Part shown: positions 29,977 to 38,385 of the stretch, one piece after another | How the letters are laid out: every line of letters starts with the position of its first letter | Position numbering within the stretch: position 1 is the first letter of the stretch | Assembly (NCBI RefSeq): GCF_013344685.1 | Contig: NZ_CP050137.1 | Span: 810,001-874,000 of the forward strand | Length of the DNA stretch: 64,000 bases | Direction of reading: 5' to 3' | Source of the DNA: Sphingomonas sp. CL5.1 | GTDB lineage: Bacteria > Pseudomonadota > Alphaproteobacteria > Sphingomonadales > Sphingomonadaceae | Program-made: the position numbers and the translations under genes | The notes under the pieces: generated by a model | What the model saw: the letters and a program-made list of their open reading frames with translations, nothing else | The model's database searches: none | Told to the model about the DNA's origin: nothing

Positions 29977-30639
29977 ATGATCCACTACGACCGCCGCCGC
30001 CAGTCGCTCGCCGCCGCGCTCGCGGCGCTGGCCGGCTATGTCGACGCGATCGGCTTCGTGAAGCTCGGCGGCCTGTTCGTCTCCTTCATGAGCGGCAACA
30101 CGACGCGCATGGCGGTGGGGCTGGCCGGCGGCTCGGCGGTGGCCGGGGTGGCGGCCGGGCTGATCGTGGCGTTCCTCGCCGGGGTGGTGGCGGGAGCGCT
30201 GGTCGCCGCCACCACCGGCACCGCGCGCAAGGCGGCGGTGCTCTCGCTGACGGCGGCGCTGCTCGCGCTGGCGGCGGCGATGGACCGGTTCATCGCCGGC
30301 GGCTGGACCGCTCTGGCGATGGCGGCGGCGATGGGCACGATCAACAACGTCTTCCTGCGCAACGGCGAGGTTTCGGTGGGCGTCACCTATATGACCGGCA
30401 CGCTCGTCAAGCTCGGCCAGCGCGTCGCCGCCGCCTTGCTGGGCGACGATGCGGGCGGCTGGATCGCCTATCTGCGGCTGTGGCTCGGGCTGCTGGCGGG
30501 GGCGGTGAGCGGCGCCTTGCTCTATCCGCGCATCGGCTCGCTCAGCGTCGCGCTGGCGGCGGCGGTCGCGGCGGTGCTGGCGCTGGCGGCGCGACGGCTC
30601 GGCCCATCCGACCCCTATCCGCGCCGCACCCACCAATAG
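29977..30639 (+). CDS. DUF1275 (YoaK-like) membrane protein
   Basis: A 220-residue protein with six predicted membrane segments. It has the family signature GYVDAIGFVKLGGLFVSFMSGN in the first third (cited by its GYVDAIGF and SFMSGNT parts) and INNVFLRNGEVSVGVTYMTGTLVK in the middle (INNVFLR, TYMTGTL). The ATG lies one base after the stop of the flavoprotein gene, so translation is coupled. Family members are suspected transporters of unknown substrate. Its end overlaps the convergent APC permease gene by 25 bases. Placement in the Rieske operon suggests export or import of a related compound, which is inference. Confidence 0.9.
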   Translation: MIHYDRRRQSLAAALAALAGYVDAIGFVKLGGLFVSFMSGNTTRMAVGLAGGSAVAGVAAGLIVAFLAGVVAGALVAATTGTARKAAVLSLTAALLALAAAMDRFIAGGWTALAMAAAMGTINNVFLRNGEVSVGVTYMTGTLVKLGQRVAAALLGDDAGGWIAYLRLWLGLLAGAVSGALLYPRIGSLSVALAAAVAAVLALAARRLGPSDPYPRRTHQ

Positions 30640-31886
30640 ACCGGCAGGCCAAGCGCAAGCAGCGCCAGCCCCCACAGGTCTGCCTTCAGCCCCAGCCCCC
30701 AGGTCATCCACGCGACGAAGCCGGCCGCGACCGCCGCCGCGAGCGTCACCGCCACGTCGCCGCGCAGCAGCTTCAGCGCCGCGAGCGCGCTGGCGAGATA
30801 GGCGAGCATCCCCGCCGCGAGGCTGATCGAGGCGATGTCGGAGAACAGATCGCCGGTCTTGCCGGTATAGTTCAGCGCCATCACCAGCGTCACCAGCACG
30901 CCGGAGACGAGATGCGCGCGCGCCGGCGTGCCGTGCGCGCTCTCCTTGCCGAACCACGCCGGGAACACGCCGCCGCGCGCCATCGCCCACGGCATCTCGC
31001 CTTGCAGCAGGATGAAGCCGTTGAGCGCGCCGAACGCGCTGACCGCCGCGAACAGCGCCACCAGATCGCCCGTCCCGCCGCCGAGAGTGCGGGCGAGGAA
31101 GGCGGCGACCGGCGCGGGCGATGCGGCGATCTCTCCACGCGGCATCATCAGCGCGATCGCGGCCGCGACGGCGAAATAGACCACGCCGGTCAGCGCGGTG
31201 CCGGCCAGCGTCACCAGCGGCACGACGCGTTCGGCGTTCTCCACCTTGTCGGCCGGAACGGTCGCCGACTCGACGCCGAGGAAGCCCCAGAATGTCAGCG
31301 CCGCAGCGCCCGCCACCGCTCCCGCGCCGACCGGCACCGGCGGATTGGCGGCGAGCGCGCCCGAGCCGTCGCGCAGCAGCAGCCACGCGGCGAGCAGCAC
31401 CACGCCGGCAAGCGGCACCAGCTTCACGCCCGCCGTCACCATCTGCACCCGGCCCGCCAGCCCGACGCCGTGGATGTTGACCGCGACCAGTCCCCAGATC
31501 AGCGCCAGCGCGACGAGGATCGCGGGGAGGCCGCCGCCGATCGCGGGGAAGGGCACGCTGAGCGCGCTCACCACCGCCACGGCGACCGCGCCGTTGCCGG
31601 CCCAGACCAGCACCCAATAGCTCCACGCCACCGCGAAACCGACCGCCGGGCCGAATGCCGCATTGGCAAAGGCGTAAGGACCGCCCGCCGCCGGGATCGC
31701 CGCCGCCAGCCGCGCGAAGACGAAGGCGAGGCACATCGCGCCGCCGATCGTCACCCCCCAGCCGATCATCGCGTTCGCGCCGAGCGGGGCGAGCGTCGCG
31801 GGCAGGAGATAGATGCCCGAGCCGATCATGTTGCCGACGACCAGCGCCAGCGCCGCCCACAGCCCCAGCGCGCGCTTGTCCCGCAT
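30615..31886 (-). CDS. APC family amino acid permease
   Basis: A 423-residue transporter with about 12 hydrophobic helices. The first helix carries the APC substrate-binding hallmark VGNMIGSGIYLLP, and helix 6 has TFWGFLGVES, typical of arginine/ornithine-type and APA members. It probably exchanges or imports an amino acid or amine. The 3' end overlaps the DUF1275 gene on the other strand. It diverges from the SleB gene across 133 bases. It could supply a substrate to the Rieske operon, but is not co-transcribed with it. Confidence 0.92.
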   Translation of the reverse strand: MRDKRALGLWAALALVVGNMIGSGIYLLPATLAPLGANAMIGWGVTIGGAMCLAFVFARLAAAIPAAGGPYAFANAAFGPAVGFAVAWSYWVLVWAGNGAVAVAVVSALSVPFPAIGGGLPAILVALALIWGLVAVNIHGVGLAGRVQMVTAGVKLVPLAGVVLLAAWLLLRDGSGALAANPPVPVGAGAVAGAAALTFWGFLGVESATVPADKVENAERVVPLVTLAGTALTGVVYFAVAAAIALMMPRGEIAASPAPVAAFLARTLGGGTGDLVALFAAVSAFGALNGFILLQGEMPWAMARGGVFPAWFGKESAHGTPARAHLVSGVLVTLVMALNYTGKTGDLFSDIASISLAAGMLAYLASALAALKLLRGDVAVTLAAAVAAGFVAWMTWGLGLKADLWGLALLALGLPVYWWVRRG

Positions 31887-32019
31887 CCCCGCCCCTTCTT
31901 CGCTCGTCGTCGCAAGGTGTGCGGCAAGCGCGCGCGGGCGGCAAGCCCGGCCGGCGACGTTAACCGCGTCTTAGCCGCGCTGCTTTACCCCGCTCCCGAT
32001 CGCAACCGTGCCGGAGCCG

Positions 32020-32985
32020 ATGCTGAGGCCCATTCTCCTTGCCGTGCCAACGCTCGTGCTGGCGACCTCCTGCGTGCCGCAGGCGGAAGCGCCGAGCTAT
32101 ACGCCCGCGCCGGGGACGGCGGCGGCGCGTCCGGTGAAGAACCCACGCGAATTGCTCCAGCGGCTCGATCTCGACGTGCCGGCCGATCTCGTCGAGGAAA
32201 CCGCGCTGGCGCGATTCGCGCGGCCGGCGGTGCTCAACGCCGCGCCCGCCTTCAACCCGGGCGACCAATCCACCGACGACGCGGCGCGCGCGCTCGATTG
32301 CCTGACGCAGGCGGTCTATTACGAGGCGCGCTCCGAGCCGCTCGACGGCGAGCGCGCGGTGGCACAGGTGGTGCTCAACCGCGTGCGCGACCGCGCCTTC
32401 CCCAAGAGCGTGTGCGGCGTCGTTTATCAGGGATCGAACCGCAACACCGGCTGCCAGTTCACCTTCACCTGCGACGGATCGCTGCTGCGCCCGCGCGAGC
32501 CGGGGGCGTGGGAGCGCGCCCGCGCGGTGGCGGCGGCGGCGCTGTCGGGCGAGGTCTATGCCCCGGTCGGCTCGGCGACGCATTACCATGCCAATTATGT
32601 GCAGCCGTGGTGGGCGGCGAGCCTCACGCGGATCGGCGCGATCGGCAACCACATCTTCTACCGCTGGCGCGACGCGATGGAGAACGCCCTCGCCTTCCGC
32701 CAGCGCTATGACGGCGTGGAGCCGGAGGTCGGATCGAGCCTCGCCGTGGCGGATGCGCTGGGGGTGACGGTGCACCGCGACGGCGACGCGGCGGAAAGCG
32801 GCGGCAACGAGACGGTCGGGTCCGTGACGATCCACCGCAGCGGCGCGAAGACGGCGGTGGCGGATGCCGGCGCGGCGAAGCTCGTCCCGCCCGCCGCGCG
32901 CTCGACGATCAGCGCCGGGGTGCGCGTCCACCGCGACGTCGCGCCGCCGGAGGAAATCGACGGCGACGACCAAAGCGCGGGCTGA
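32020..32985 (+). CDS. SleB-type cell wall hydrolase, exported
   Basis: A 321-residue protein with an N-terminal hydrophobic signal (LRPILLAVPTLVLATSC), which has a cysteine but a poor lipobox. The Hydrolase_2/SleB domain spans about residues 95-205: LTQAVYYEARSEPLDGERAVAQV with the catalytic Glu (key part YYEARSE), VLNRVRD, VCGVVYQ and THYHA. Members cleave peptidoglycan; SleB itself is a spore-cortex enzyme, but non-spore alphaproteobacteria have several. The last 90 residues are low-complexity with repeated TVHRDG and TIHRSG units. I chose the ATG at 32020, behind CCGGAG, over a GTG at 32008. Confidence 0.88.
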   Translation: MLRPILLAVPTLVLATSCVPQAEAPSYTPAPGTAAARPVKNPRELLQRLDLDVPADLVEETALARFARPAVLNAAPAFNPGDQSTDDAARALDCLTQAVYYEARSEPLDGERAVAQVVLNRVRDRAFPKSVCGVVYQGSNRNTGCQFTFTCDGSLLRPREPGAWERARAVAAAALSGEVYAPVGSATHYHANYVQPWWAASLTRIGAIGNHIFYRWRDAMENALAFRQRYDGVEPEVGSSLAVADALGVTVHRDGDAAESGGNETVGSVTIHRSGAKTAVADAGAAKLVPPAARSTISAGVRVHRDVAPPEEIDGDDQSAG

Positions 32986-33000
32986 CCGGCCGTCCGACGA

Positions 33001-33837
33001 TCAGCCGAGACGCGCCGCGTGCCAGCGGAGGTGGTCCTCCATGAAGGTCGAAATGAAATAATAGCTGTGGTCGTAACCCGGCTGCATCCTGAGCATCAGC
33101 GGGATACCCGCCCTTTCGCATGCCGCCGCGAGCAGATCGGGCTTCAACTGCCCCTCGAGGAACTGGTCCGCCGCGCCCTGATCGACCAGCAGGCCCGGCA
33201 CCCGCGCGCCGTCCTCGATCAGCGCCACGGCGTCGTGCTTGCGCCACGCCGCGCGGTCCGGCCCGAGATAACCTCCGAGCGCCTTCTCGCCCCACGGCAC
33301 CTGCCCCGGCGCGACGATCGGCGCAAAGGCGGAGACGGCGCGATAGCGCTCGGGGAAGGTAAGCCCGATGGTCAGCGCGCCGTGGCCGCCCATCGAATGG
33401 CCCATGATCGACTGTCGCGCCATGTCCGCCGGGAAATGCTCCCCGACCAAGGCTGGCAGCTCGCGCGTAACATAGGACCACATCCGGTAATTGGCCGCCC
33501 ACGGCGCCTGCGTCGCATCGACGTAGAAGCCCGCGCCCAGCCCGAAATCATAGGCGCCGTCGGGATCGTCCGGCACGCCCTCGCCGCGCGGCGAGGTATC
33601 GGGCGCGACGAGGATCAGGCCAAGCTCGGCGCAGGCGCGGCGGAACTCGCCCTTCTCGGTCACATTGGCGTGGGTGCAGGTGAGGCCGGAAAGATACCAC
33701 ACCACCGGCAACCTCGCGCCGGCCTCATGCGGCGGGACATAGACGGAGAAGGTCATCTCCGTCCCGGTCGCGGCGGAGACGTGGCGATAGACGCCCTGCG
33801 TGCCGCCGAATGCCGCGTTGGTGGAGACGGTCTCCAT
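33001..33837 (-). CDS. fghA: S-formylglutathione hydrolase
   Basis: A 278-residue esterase-D family enzyme that splits S-formylglutathione to formate and glutathione, the last step of glutathione-dependent formaldehyde removal. The alpha/beta-hydrolase triad is S148 in GHSMGGHG, D224 in QGAADQF and H257 in GYDHSYYF. The family stretch YLSGLTCTHANV follows the first strands. Its ATG overlaps the adhC stop by one base (TGATG), so the two are one translational unit. Confidence 0.96.
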   Translation of the reverse strand: METVSTNAAFGGTQGVYRHVSAATGTEMTFSVYVPPHEAGARLPVVWYLSGLTCTHANVTEKGEFRRACAELGLILVAPDTSPRGEGVPDDPDGAYDFGLGAGFYVDATQAPWAANYRMWSYVTRELPALVGEHFPADMARQSIMGHSMGGHGALTIGLTFPERYRAVSAFAPIVAPGQVPWGEKALGGYLGPDRAAWRKHDAVALIEDGARVPGLLVDQGAADQFLEGQLKPDLLAAACERAGIPLMLRMQPGYDHSYYFISTFMEDHLRWHAARLG

Positions 33838-34943
33838 CAATAGACCACGACCGAGCGGATGCTCTCGCCCGCGTGCATCAGGTCGAAGCCCTTGTTGATC
33901 TCCTCCAGCGAGAGGCGATGCGTAATCATCGGATCGATCTGGATCAGGCCGTTCATATACCAGTCGACGATCTTGGGCACGTCGGTGCGTCCGCGCGCAC
34001 CGCCGAACGCGGTGCCCTTCCACACGCGCCCGGTGACGAGCTGGAACGGGCGGGTGGAGATTTCCTTGCCCGATTCGGCGACCCCGATCACGATCGATTC
34101 GCCCCAGCCGCGGTGCGCCGATTCCAGCGCCTGCCGCATGACGACCGTATTGCCGGTGCAGTCGAACGTATAGTCGCCGCCGCCGTCGGTGATCGCGATC
34201 AGGTGCTGCACCACGTCGCCCACGTCCTTGGGGTTCACGAAATCGGTCATGCCGAACTGGCGGCCCCAGCCCTCGCGGTCCGGGTTGATGTCGACGCCGA
34301 TGATCTGCGCCGCGCCGGCGAATTTCGCGCCCTGGATCACGTTGAGGCCGATGCCGCCCAGCCCGAACACGATCACCGTCGCGCCCGGCTCCACCTTCGC
34401 CGTGTTGACCACCGCGCCGACGCCGGTCGTGACGCCGCAGCCGATGTAGCAGCTCGTGTCGAACGGCGCGTCGGGGCGGATCTTCGCCACCGCGATCTCC
34501 GGCAGCACGGTGAAGTTCGAGAAGGTCGAGCAGCCCATGTAATGATAGATGGTCTGACCCTTGTAGCTGAACCGGCTCGTCCCGTCCGGCATCAGCCCCT
34601 TGCCCTGCGTCGCGCGGATCGCGGTGCACAGGTTGGTCTTCTGGCTGAGGCACGACTTACACTGGCGGCATTCCGGCGTGTAGAGCGGGATGACGTGATC
34701 GTCCGGCGCGACGCTCGTCACGCCCGGCCCCACCTCGCGCACGACACCGCAGCCCTCATGACCGAGGATCGAGGGGAACAGCCCCTCGCTGTCCAGCCCG
34801 TCGAGCGTATAGGCGTCGGTGTGGCAGATGCCGGTGGCCATGATCTCGACCAGCACCTCGCCGGCCTTCGGCCCCTCAAGGTCCAGTTCCACGATCTCCA
34901 GCGGCTTCTTCGCCTCGAATGCGACGGCGGCGCGGGTCTTCAT
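33837..34943 (-). CDS. adhC: S-(hydroxymethyl)glutathione dehydrogenase, class III alcohol dehydrogenase
   Basis: A 368-residue zinc enzyme that oxidises S-hydroxymethylglutathione, formed from formaldehyde and glutathione, with NAD+. Catalytic zinc ligands C40 and H62 (GHEGCG), the structural zinc cysteines C92, C95, C98 and C106, the coenzyme motif [14 protein letters not shown] and the final RSVVVY are all present. With fghA it forms the glutathione formaldehyde pathway. The neighbouring Rieske oxygenase could release formaldehyde if it demethylates. It starts 19 bases after the ferredoxin-reductase-like gene. Confidence 0.97.
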   Translation of the reverse strand: MKTRAAVAFEAKKPLEIVELDLEGPKAGEVLVEIMATGICHTDAYTLDGLDSEGLFPSILGHEGCGVVREVGPGVTSVAPDDHVIPLYTPECRQCKSCLSQKTNLCTAIRATQGKGLMPDGTSRFSYKGQTIYHYMGCSTFSNFTVLPEIAVAKIRPDAPFDTSCYIGCGVTTGVGAVVNTAKVEPGATVIVFGLGGIGLNVIQGAKFAGAAQIIGVDINPDREGWGRQFGMTDFVNPKDVGDVVQHLIAITDGGGDYTFDCTGNTVVMRQALESAHRGWGESIVIGVAESGKEISTRPFQLVTGRVWKGTAFGGARGRTDVPKIVDWYMNGLIQIDPMITHRLSLEEINKGFDLMHAGESIRSVVVY

Positions 34944-34961
34944 CTCGGGCAGGCTCCTGTC

Positions 34962-36194
34962 TTAAGCGGCGATCATCTCCTTAAGCGGAACGGCGGCGTC
35001 GGCAAGCCGCTCCGGCGCGATCGCCGCGCCCGCCAGCACCAGCGCGCGGCCCTGCACGTAATCCTTCGTCGCGTTGACGCAGTCGAGCGCGATCACCCGG
35101 CCCTGCTTCAGATAGACGATGCTGAACGAGCGCGCCGCCGTGTCGCCGCGCACCACCACCTGATCGTGCCCGGTGGACAGGCCGACGGTCTGGAGCTTCA
35201 GGTCGTATTGATTGGACCAGAACCACGGCACCGCCTCATAGGGCGCGGGTTCGCCGGTGACCGACTTCGCCACCGTCGTCGCCTGATCGTTGGCGTTCTG
35301 CACCGATTCGAGCCGGATGCGCGCGCCGCCGGCAAAGCCGCTCTCATGCGCGGCGCAATCGCCGATCGCGTAGATGTCGGGCAGGCTGGTGCGGCAATGC
35401 GCGTCAACATCCACGCCGTTGCCGCCCGCCGCGCCGGCCGCGAGCAGCGGCTCGACGGAGGGAACGATGCCGATGCCGACGATCACCATCTCGCACGGCA
35501 GCAGCTCGCCGTCCGCCAGCCTCACGCCGGAGACGGCGCCGTCGCGCTCCTCCAGCCCGGCGACCATCGCGCCGAGCCGCACCTCCACGCCATGCGCGCG
35601 ATGCTCCGCCTCGTAGAAGCGCGACAACGGCTCGCCGGCGACACGCGCGAGGACGCGGGGCAGCGCCTCCAGCACCGTCACCCGCTTGCCGAGCTTGGAC
35701 AGCACCGCCGCCGCCTCCAGCCCGATATAGCCGCCGCCGATCACGACCACGCGATCGGTCGTCTCAAGCTCGCCCATCAGCCGGTCGACATCGGCGCGGG
35801 TGCGCACGGCATGGACACCGGCAAGGTCGTGCCCGTCGCAGGTCAGCCGGCGCGGGCTGCCGCCGGTGGCCCAGATCAGGGTACCGTAGCCGATCGTCGC
35901 GCCGTCCGCCGTCGTCACCCGATGCGCGGCCGGATCGACCGCCGTGACGCGTCGGCCGAGCAGCATCGTCACCTGCTTGTCCGCCCAGAACACCGCCGGG
36001 CGGATCAGGATGCGTTCGAACTCCTTCTCGCGCGAAAGATAGTCCTTGGAGAGCGGCGGGCGTTCATAGGGCAGTTCCGGCTCGTCGCCGACGATCGCGA
36101 TCGTCCCGGCGAACTTGCGCTGCCTGAGCGCCACCGCCGCCTGCGCGCCGCCATGCCCGCCGCCCACGATCAATATGTCGAAATGCTCGCCCAT
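34962..36194 (-). CDS. FAD-dependent oxidoreductase, ferredoxin (rubredoxin) reductase type
   Basis: A 410-residue flavoprotein of the BphA4/putidaredoxin-reductase type. FAD motif [19 protein letters not shown] (start of chain), [11 protein letters not shown], the NAD(P)H motif [19 protein letters not shown] and the second FAD block [12 protein letters not shown] are visible. The end of the chain ([14 protein letters not shown]) is the C-terminal reductase domain. These enzymes pass electrons from NAD(P)H to a [2Fe-2S] ferredoxin serving an oxygenase. It leads a three-gene operon with adhC and fghA and may serve the Rieske oxygenase. The ATG at 36194 starts at [11 protein letters not shown]. 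Confidence 0.92.
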   Translation of the reverse strand: MGEHFDILIVGGGHGGAQAAVALRQRKFAGTIAIVGDEPELPYERPPLSKDYLSREKEFERILIRPAVFWADKQVTMLLGRRVTAVDPAAHRVTTADGATIGYGTLIWATGGSPRRLTCDGHDLAGVHAVRTRADVDRLMGELETTDRVVVIGGGYIGLEAAAVLSKLGKRVTVLEALPRVLARVAGEPLSRFYEAEHRAHGVEVRLGAMVAGLEERDGAVSGVRLADGELLPCEMVIVGIGIVPSVEPLLAAGAAGGNGVDVDAHCRTSLPDIYAIGDCAAHESGFAGGARIRLESVQNANDQATTVAKSVTGEPAPYEAVPWFWSNQYDLKLQTVGLSTGHDQVVVRGDTAARSFSIVYLKQGRVIALDCVNATKDYVQGRALVLAGAAIAPERLADAAVPLKEMIAA

Positions 36195-36248
36195 CCGCCC
36201 GCTCTCCGCTTTCCCCGCCCCACCACGCGAAAGCGCCGCGCGAGTCAA

Positions 36249-36262
36249 TGACAGAACTGTCA
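36249..36262. promoter_or_regulatory. Operator-like palindrome TGACAG-AA-CTGTCA
   Basis: A perfect inverted repeat lies between the ferredoxin-reductase gene (start 36194) and the divergent response regulator (start 36310). It can also be written TGACA-N4-TGTCA, the same form as the site before coq4 (17767-17780). Confidence 0.5.
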
Positions 36263-36309
36263 CTTGCCTTGCTCCGCATCGGCCATATGTCGGCGACTGG
36301 AGAATGGCG

Positions 36310-36984
36310 ATGAACCTGCTGCTGGTGGAAGACGACGAAGGCTATGCCGCCACGCTGGCCGAGGAGCTGCGCGCGCTCGATCATCAGGTGACGATCGCGC
36401 CGACCGGGGGCGCGGCGCTCCAGATCGCGGATCGCGAGCCGTTCGACGCCGCGATCATCGACCGGCTGCTGCCGCAGATGGACGGCACCGCCGTGCTCCG
36501 CCGCCTGCGCGAAAGCGGCAAGATGCTGCCCGTGGTGATGCTGAGCGCGCTCGGCCGCTCCGCCGAGAAGGTCGAGGGGCTGGAGGCGGGCGCCGACGAT
36601 TATGTCGTGAAGCCCACCCCGGCGGCGGAGCTGGACGCGCGGCTCAAGGCGCTGCTGCGCGGCCGGCAATGGACCGCCGGCGGGGGCGACACGATCCGCG
36701 TCCGCGATATCACGGTAAGCCCGGCGCGGTTCCGCGCCTGGCGGGGCGAGCGCCCGCTCGATCTCGTGCGGCTGGAGCTGAACCTGCTTGCCGAACTGGC
36801 GCGCAACGCCGGCACGGTGCTGACCCGCGCGATGCTGATCGAGCGCGTCTGGGGCTATGATTTCGAACCGACCACCAACATCGTCGACGTGCAGATCCGC
36901 GCGCTGCGCCGCAAGCTGATGGCGGACGGGGAGGACGATCCGATCGTCACCGTGCGCGGCGTCGGCTACATGCTGCGCGACTGA
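36310..36984 (+). CDS. OmpR/PhoB-family response regulator
   Basis: A 224-residue regulator: receiver with acidic VEDDEG near the start, phosphoacceptor Asp in [12 protein letters not shown] and Lys in VVKPTP, then an OmpR-type winged helix (from about residue 130) with [28 protein letters not shown] recognition region (key parts WGYDFEP and [10 protein letters not shown]) and GVGYMLRD. I chose the ATG at 36310 because GGAG sits seven bases before it; an in-frame ATG at 36304 is too close. The histidine kinase gene starts two bases after the stop. Confidence 0.94.
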   Translation: MNLLLVEDDEGYAATLAEELRALDHQVTIAPTGGAALQIADREPFDAAIIDRLLPQMDGTAVLRRLRESGKMLPVVMLSALGRSAEKVEGLEAGADDYVVKPTPAAELDARLKALLRGRQWTAGGGDTIRVRDITVSPARFRAWRGERPLDLVRLELNLLAELARNAGTVLTRAMLIERVWGYDFEPTTNIVDVQIRALRRKLMADGEDDPIVTVRGVGYMLRD

Positions 36985-36986
36985 CC

Positions 36987-38333
36987 ATGCCGGCGTTGCG
37001 ATCGCTGCGATCGCTGACGCTCGCCTTCCTCGCCGCCTTCCTGATCGCGGTGGCGCTGACCGGCTTCGCCACGCATCGCGCGATGCAGCGCGCGATCGTC
37101 GATCTGGTCGACAAGCGCATCGCCGCGATCAGCGACGATATCCTCGGCGATCCGCCGTCGGGCGACGCGCGCGTCATCGCGACGCATATCGCGTCGGTCT
37201 CGCGCGAGCGCGACACGGGCGACATCGGCCTGATGCTGAGCGACGCGCGCGGGCGCTGGCTGGCCGGCAACGTGCGGCTCGCCCGGCCGCTGCCGCACGG
37301 CTATGCGACACTGGCGCGCAGCGACCGCATCACCGGGCTTTCGGCGGGCCGCGCACTGGTGCGCGACGCGGGCGGCGGCCTCACGCTGACCACGATCGCG
37401 GAGACCGAGCCGATCGACAAGGAGGGGCGGGCGCGGGGCCTGCCCTATCTGTTCGGGTTCGGCGCGATCGTGGCGATCGTCGTGATCGGCGTGGTCCTGT
37501 TCGTCTCGCTGGTCAGCCGGCGGATCGGCGAGGTGCGCGAGACGGCGCGCGCGATCATCGACGGCGACATGCAGCGCCGCCTGCCGGTCGATCCGGCTGG
37601 AGGCGCCTTCGCGGAGCAGGCGGCGACCTTCAACCGGATGCTCGATCGCATCGCCGGGCTGATGGCGGAGATCAGCAACGTCAGCAACGATATCGCGCAC
37701 GACATGCGCACCCCGCTTGCCCGGCTGCGCGGCCGGCTCGCGCTGATCGCGCGGCGGCCCGAGGCGGCGCGGTTGCATGACGAGATCGCGGAGGCGATCG
37801 CGCAATGCGACGCGCTGCTCGCGATGTTCGCCGCCACCTTGCGCATCGCGGAGGTTGAGGGGGGTGATCGCCGCGCCGGTTTCGCCCCGCTCGACCTTGG
37901 GCGACTGGCCGCGGAATTCGGGGAGATGATGGCGCCGGTCGCGGGCGAGACGGGCCATCGCCTCGTCGTCGGGCGGTGCGAACCGGCGCGCGTGTCGGGC
38001 GACCGCCAGTTGCTCAGTCAGACACTGATGAACCTCGTCGAAAATGCGCTGCGCCACACGCCGGCCGGCGCGACGATCACGCTCGACGTGGCGGACATCG
38101 GAGGCGAGGCCGCGCTGACGGTGCGCGATGACGGGCCGGGCATCCCGGCGGCGGAACGTGCCCGCGCGCTGCGGCGCTTCGGCCGGCTGGAACCGAGCCG
38201 TAACCGCGCCGGGCATGGGCTGGGCCTGCCGCTCGCCGATGCGGTGGCACGGCTGCATCGCGGCACGCTCACGCTCGGCGACGCCGCGCCGGGCCTGATC
38301 GTCACGATCCGCCTGCCGCTCGACCGGGCATGA
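36987..38333 (+). CDS. HAMP-domain sensor histidine kinase
   Basis: A 448-residue membrane kinase. Helix 1 (about 8-28), a periplasmic sensor loop of about 125 residues, helix 2 (about 152-176), a HAMP domain (about 178-230), the H-box IAHDMRTPLARL and the ATPase with NLVENALRHT, DDGPGIP and HGLGLPLA. It should phosphorylate the regulator encoded just upstream. The signal is unknown. A bidirectional terminator separates it from the convergent TonB-dependent receptor gene. Confidence 0.94.
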   Translation: MPALRSLRSLTLAFLAAFLIAVALTGFATHRAMQRAIVDLVDKRIAAISDDILGDPPSGDARVIATHIASVSRERDTGDIGLMLSDARGRWLAGNVRLARPLPHGYATLARSDRITGLSAGRALVRDAGGGLTLTTIAETEPIDKEGRARGLPYLFGFGAIVAIVVIGVVLFVSLVSRRIGEVRETARAIIDGDMQRRLPVDPAGGAFAEQAATFNRMLDRIAGLMAEISNVSNDIAHDMRTPLARLRGRLALIARRPEAARLHDEIAEAIAQCDALLAMFAATLRIAEVEGGDRRAGFAPLDLGRLAAEFGEMMAPVAGETGHRLVVGRCEPARVSGDRQLLSQTLMNLVENALRHTPAGATITLDVADIGGEAALTVRDDGPGIPAAERARALRRFGRLEPSRNRAGHGLGLPLADAVARLHRGTLTLGDAAPGLIVTIRLPLDRA

Positions 38334-38337
38334 AAAA

Positions 38338-38367
38338 GGGGCGGGAGGCATCGCCCCGCCCCTCTTT
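38338..38367. terminator. Bidirectional intrinsic terminator
   Basis: Arms GGGGCGGG (38338-38345) and CCCGCCCC (38355-38362), loop AGGCATCGC, followed by TCTTT on the plus strand and TTTTT on the minus strand. It serves the kinase gene and the convergent TonB receptor gene. Confidence 0.88.
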
Positions 38368-38385
38368 CGATTACTGTCGTGACGA

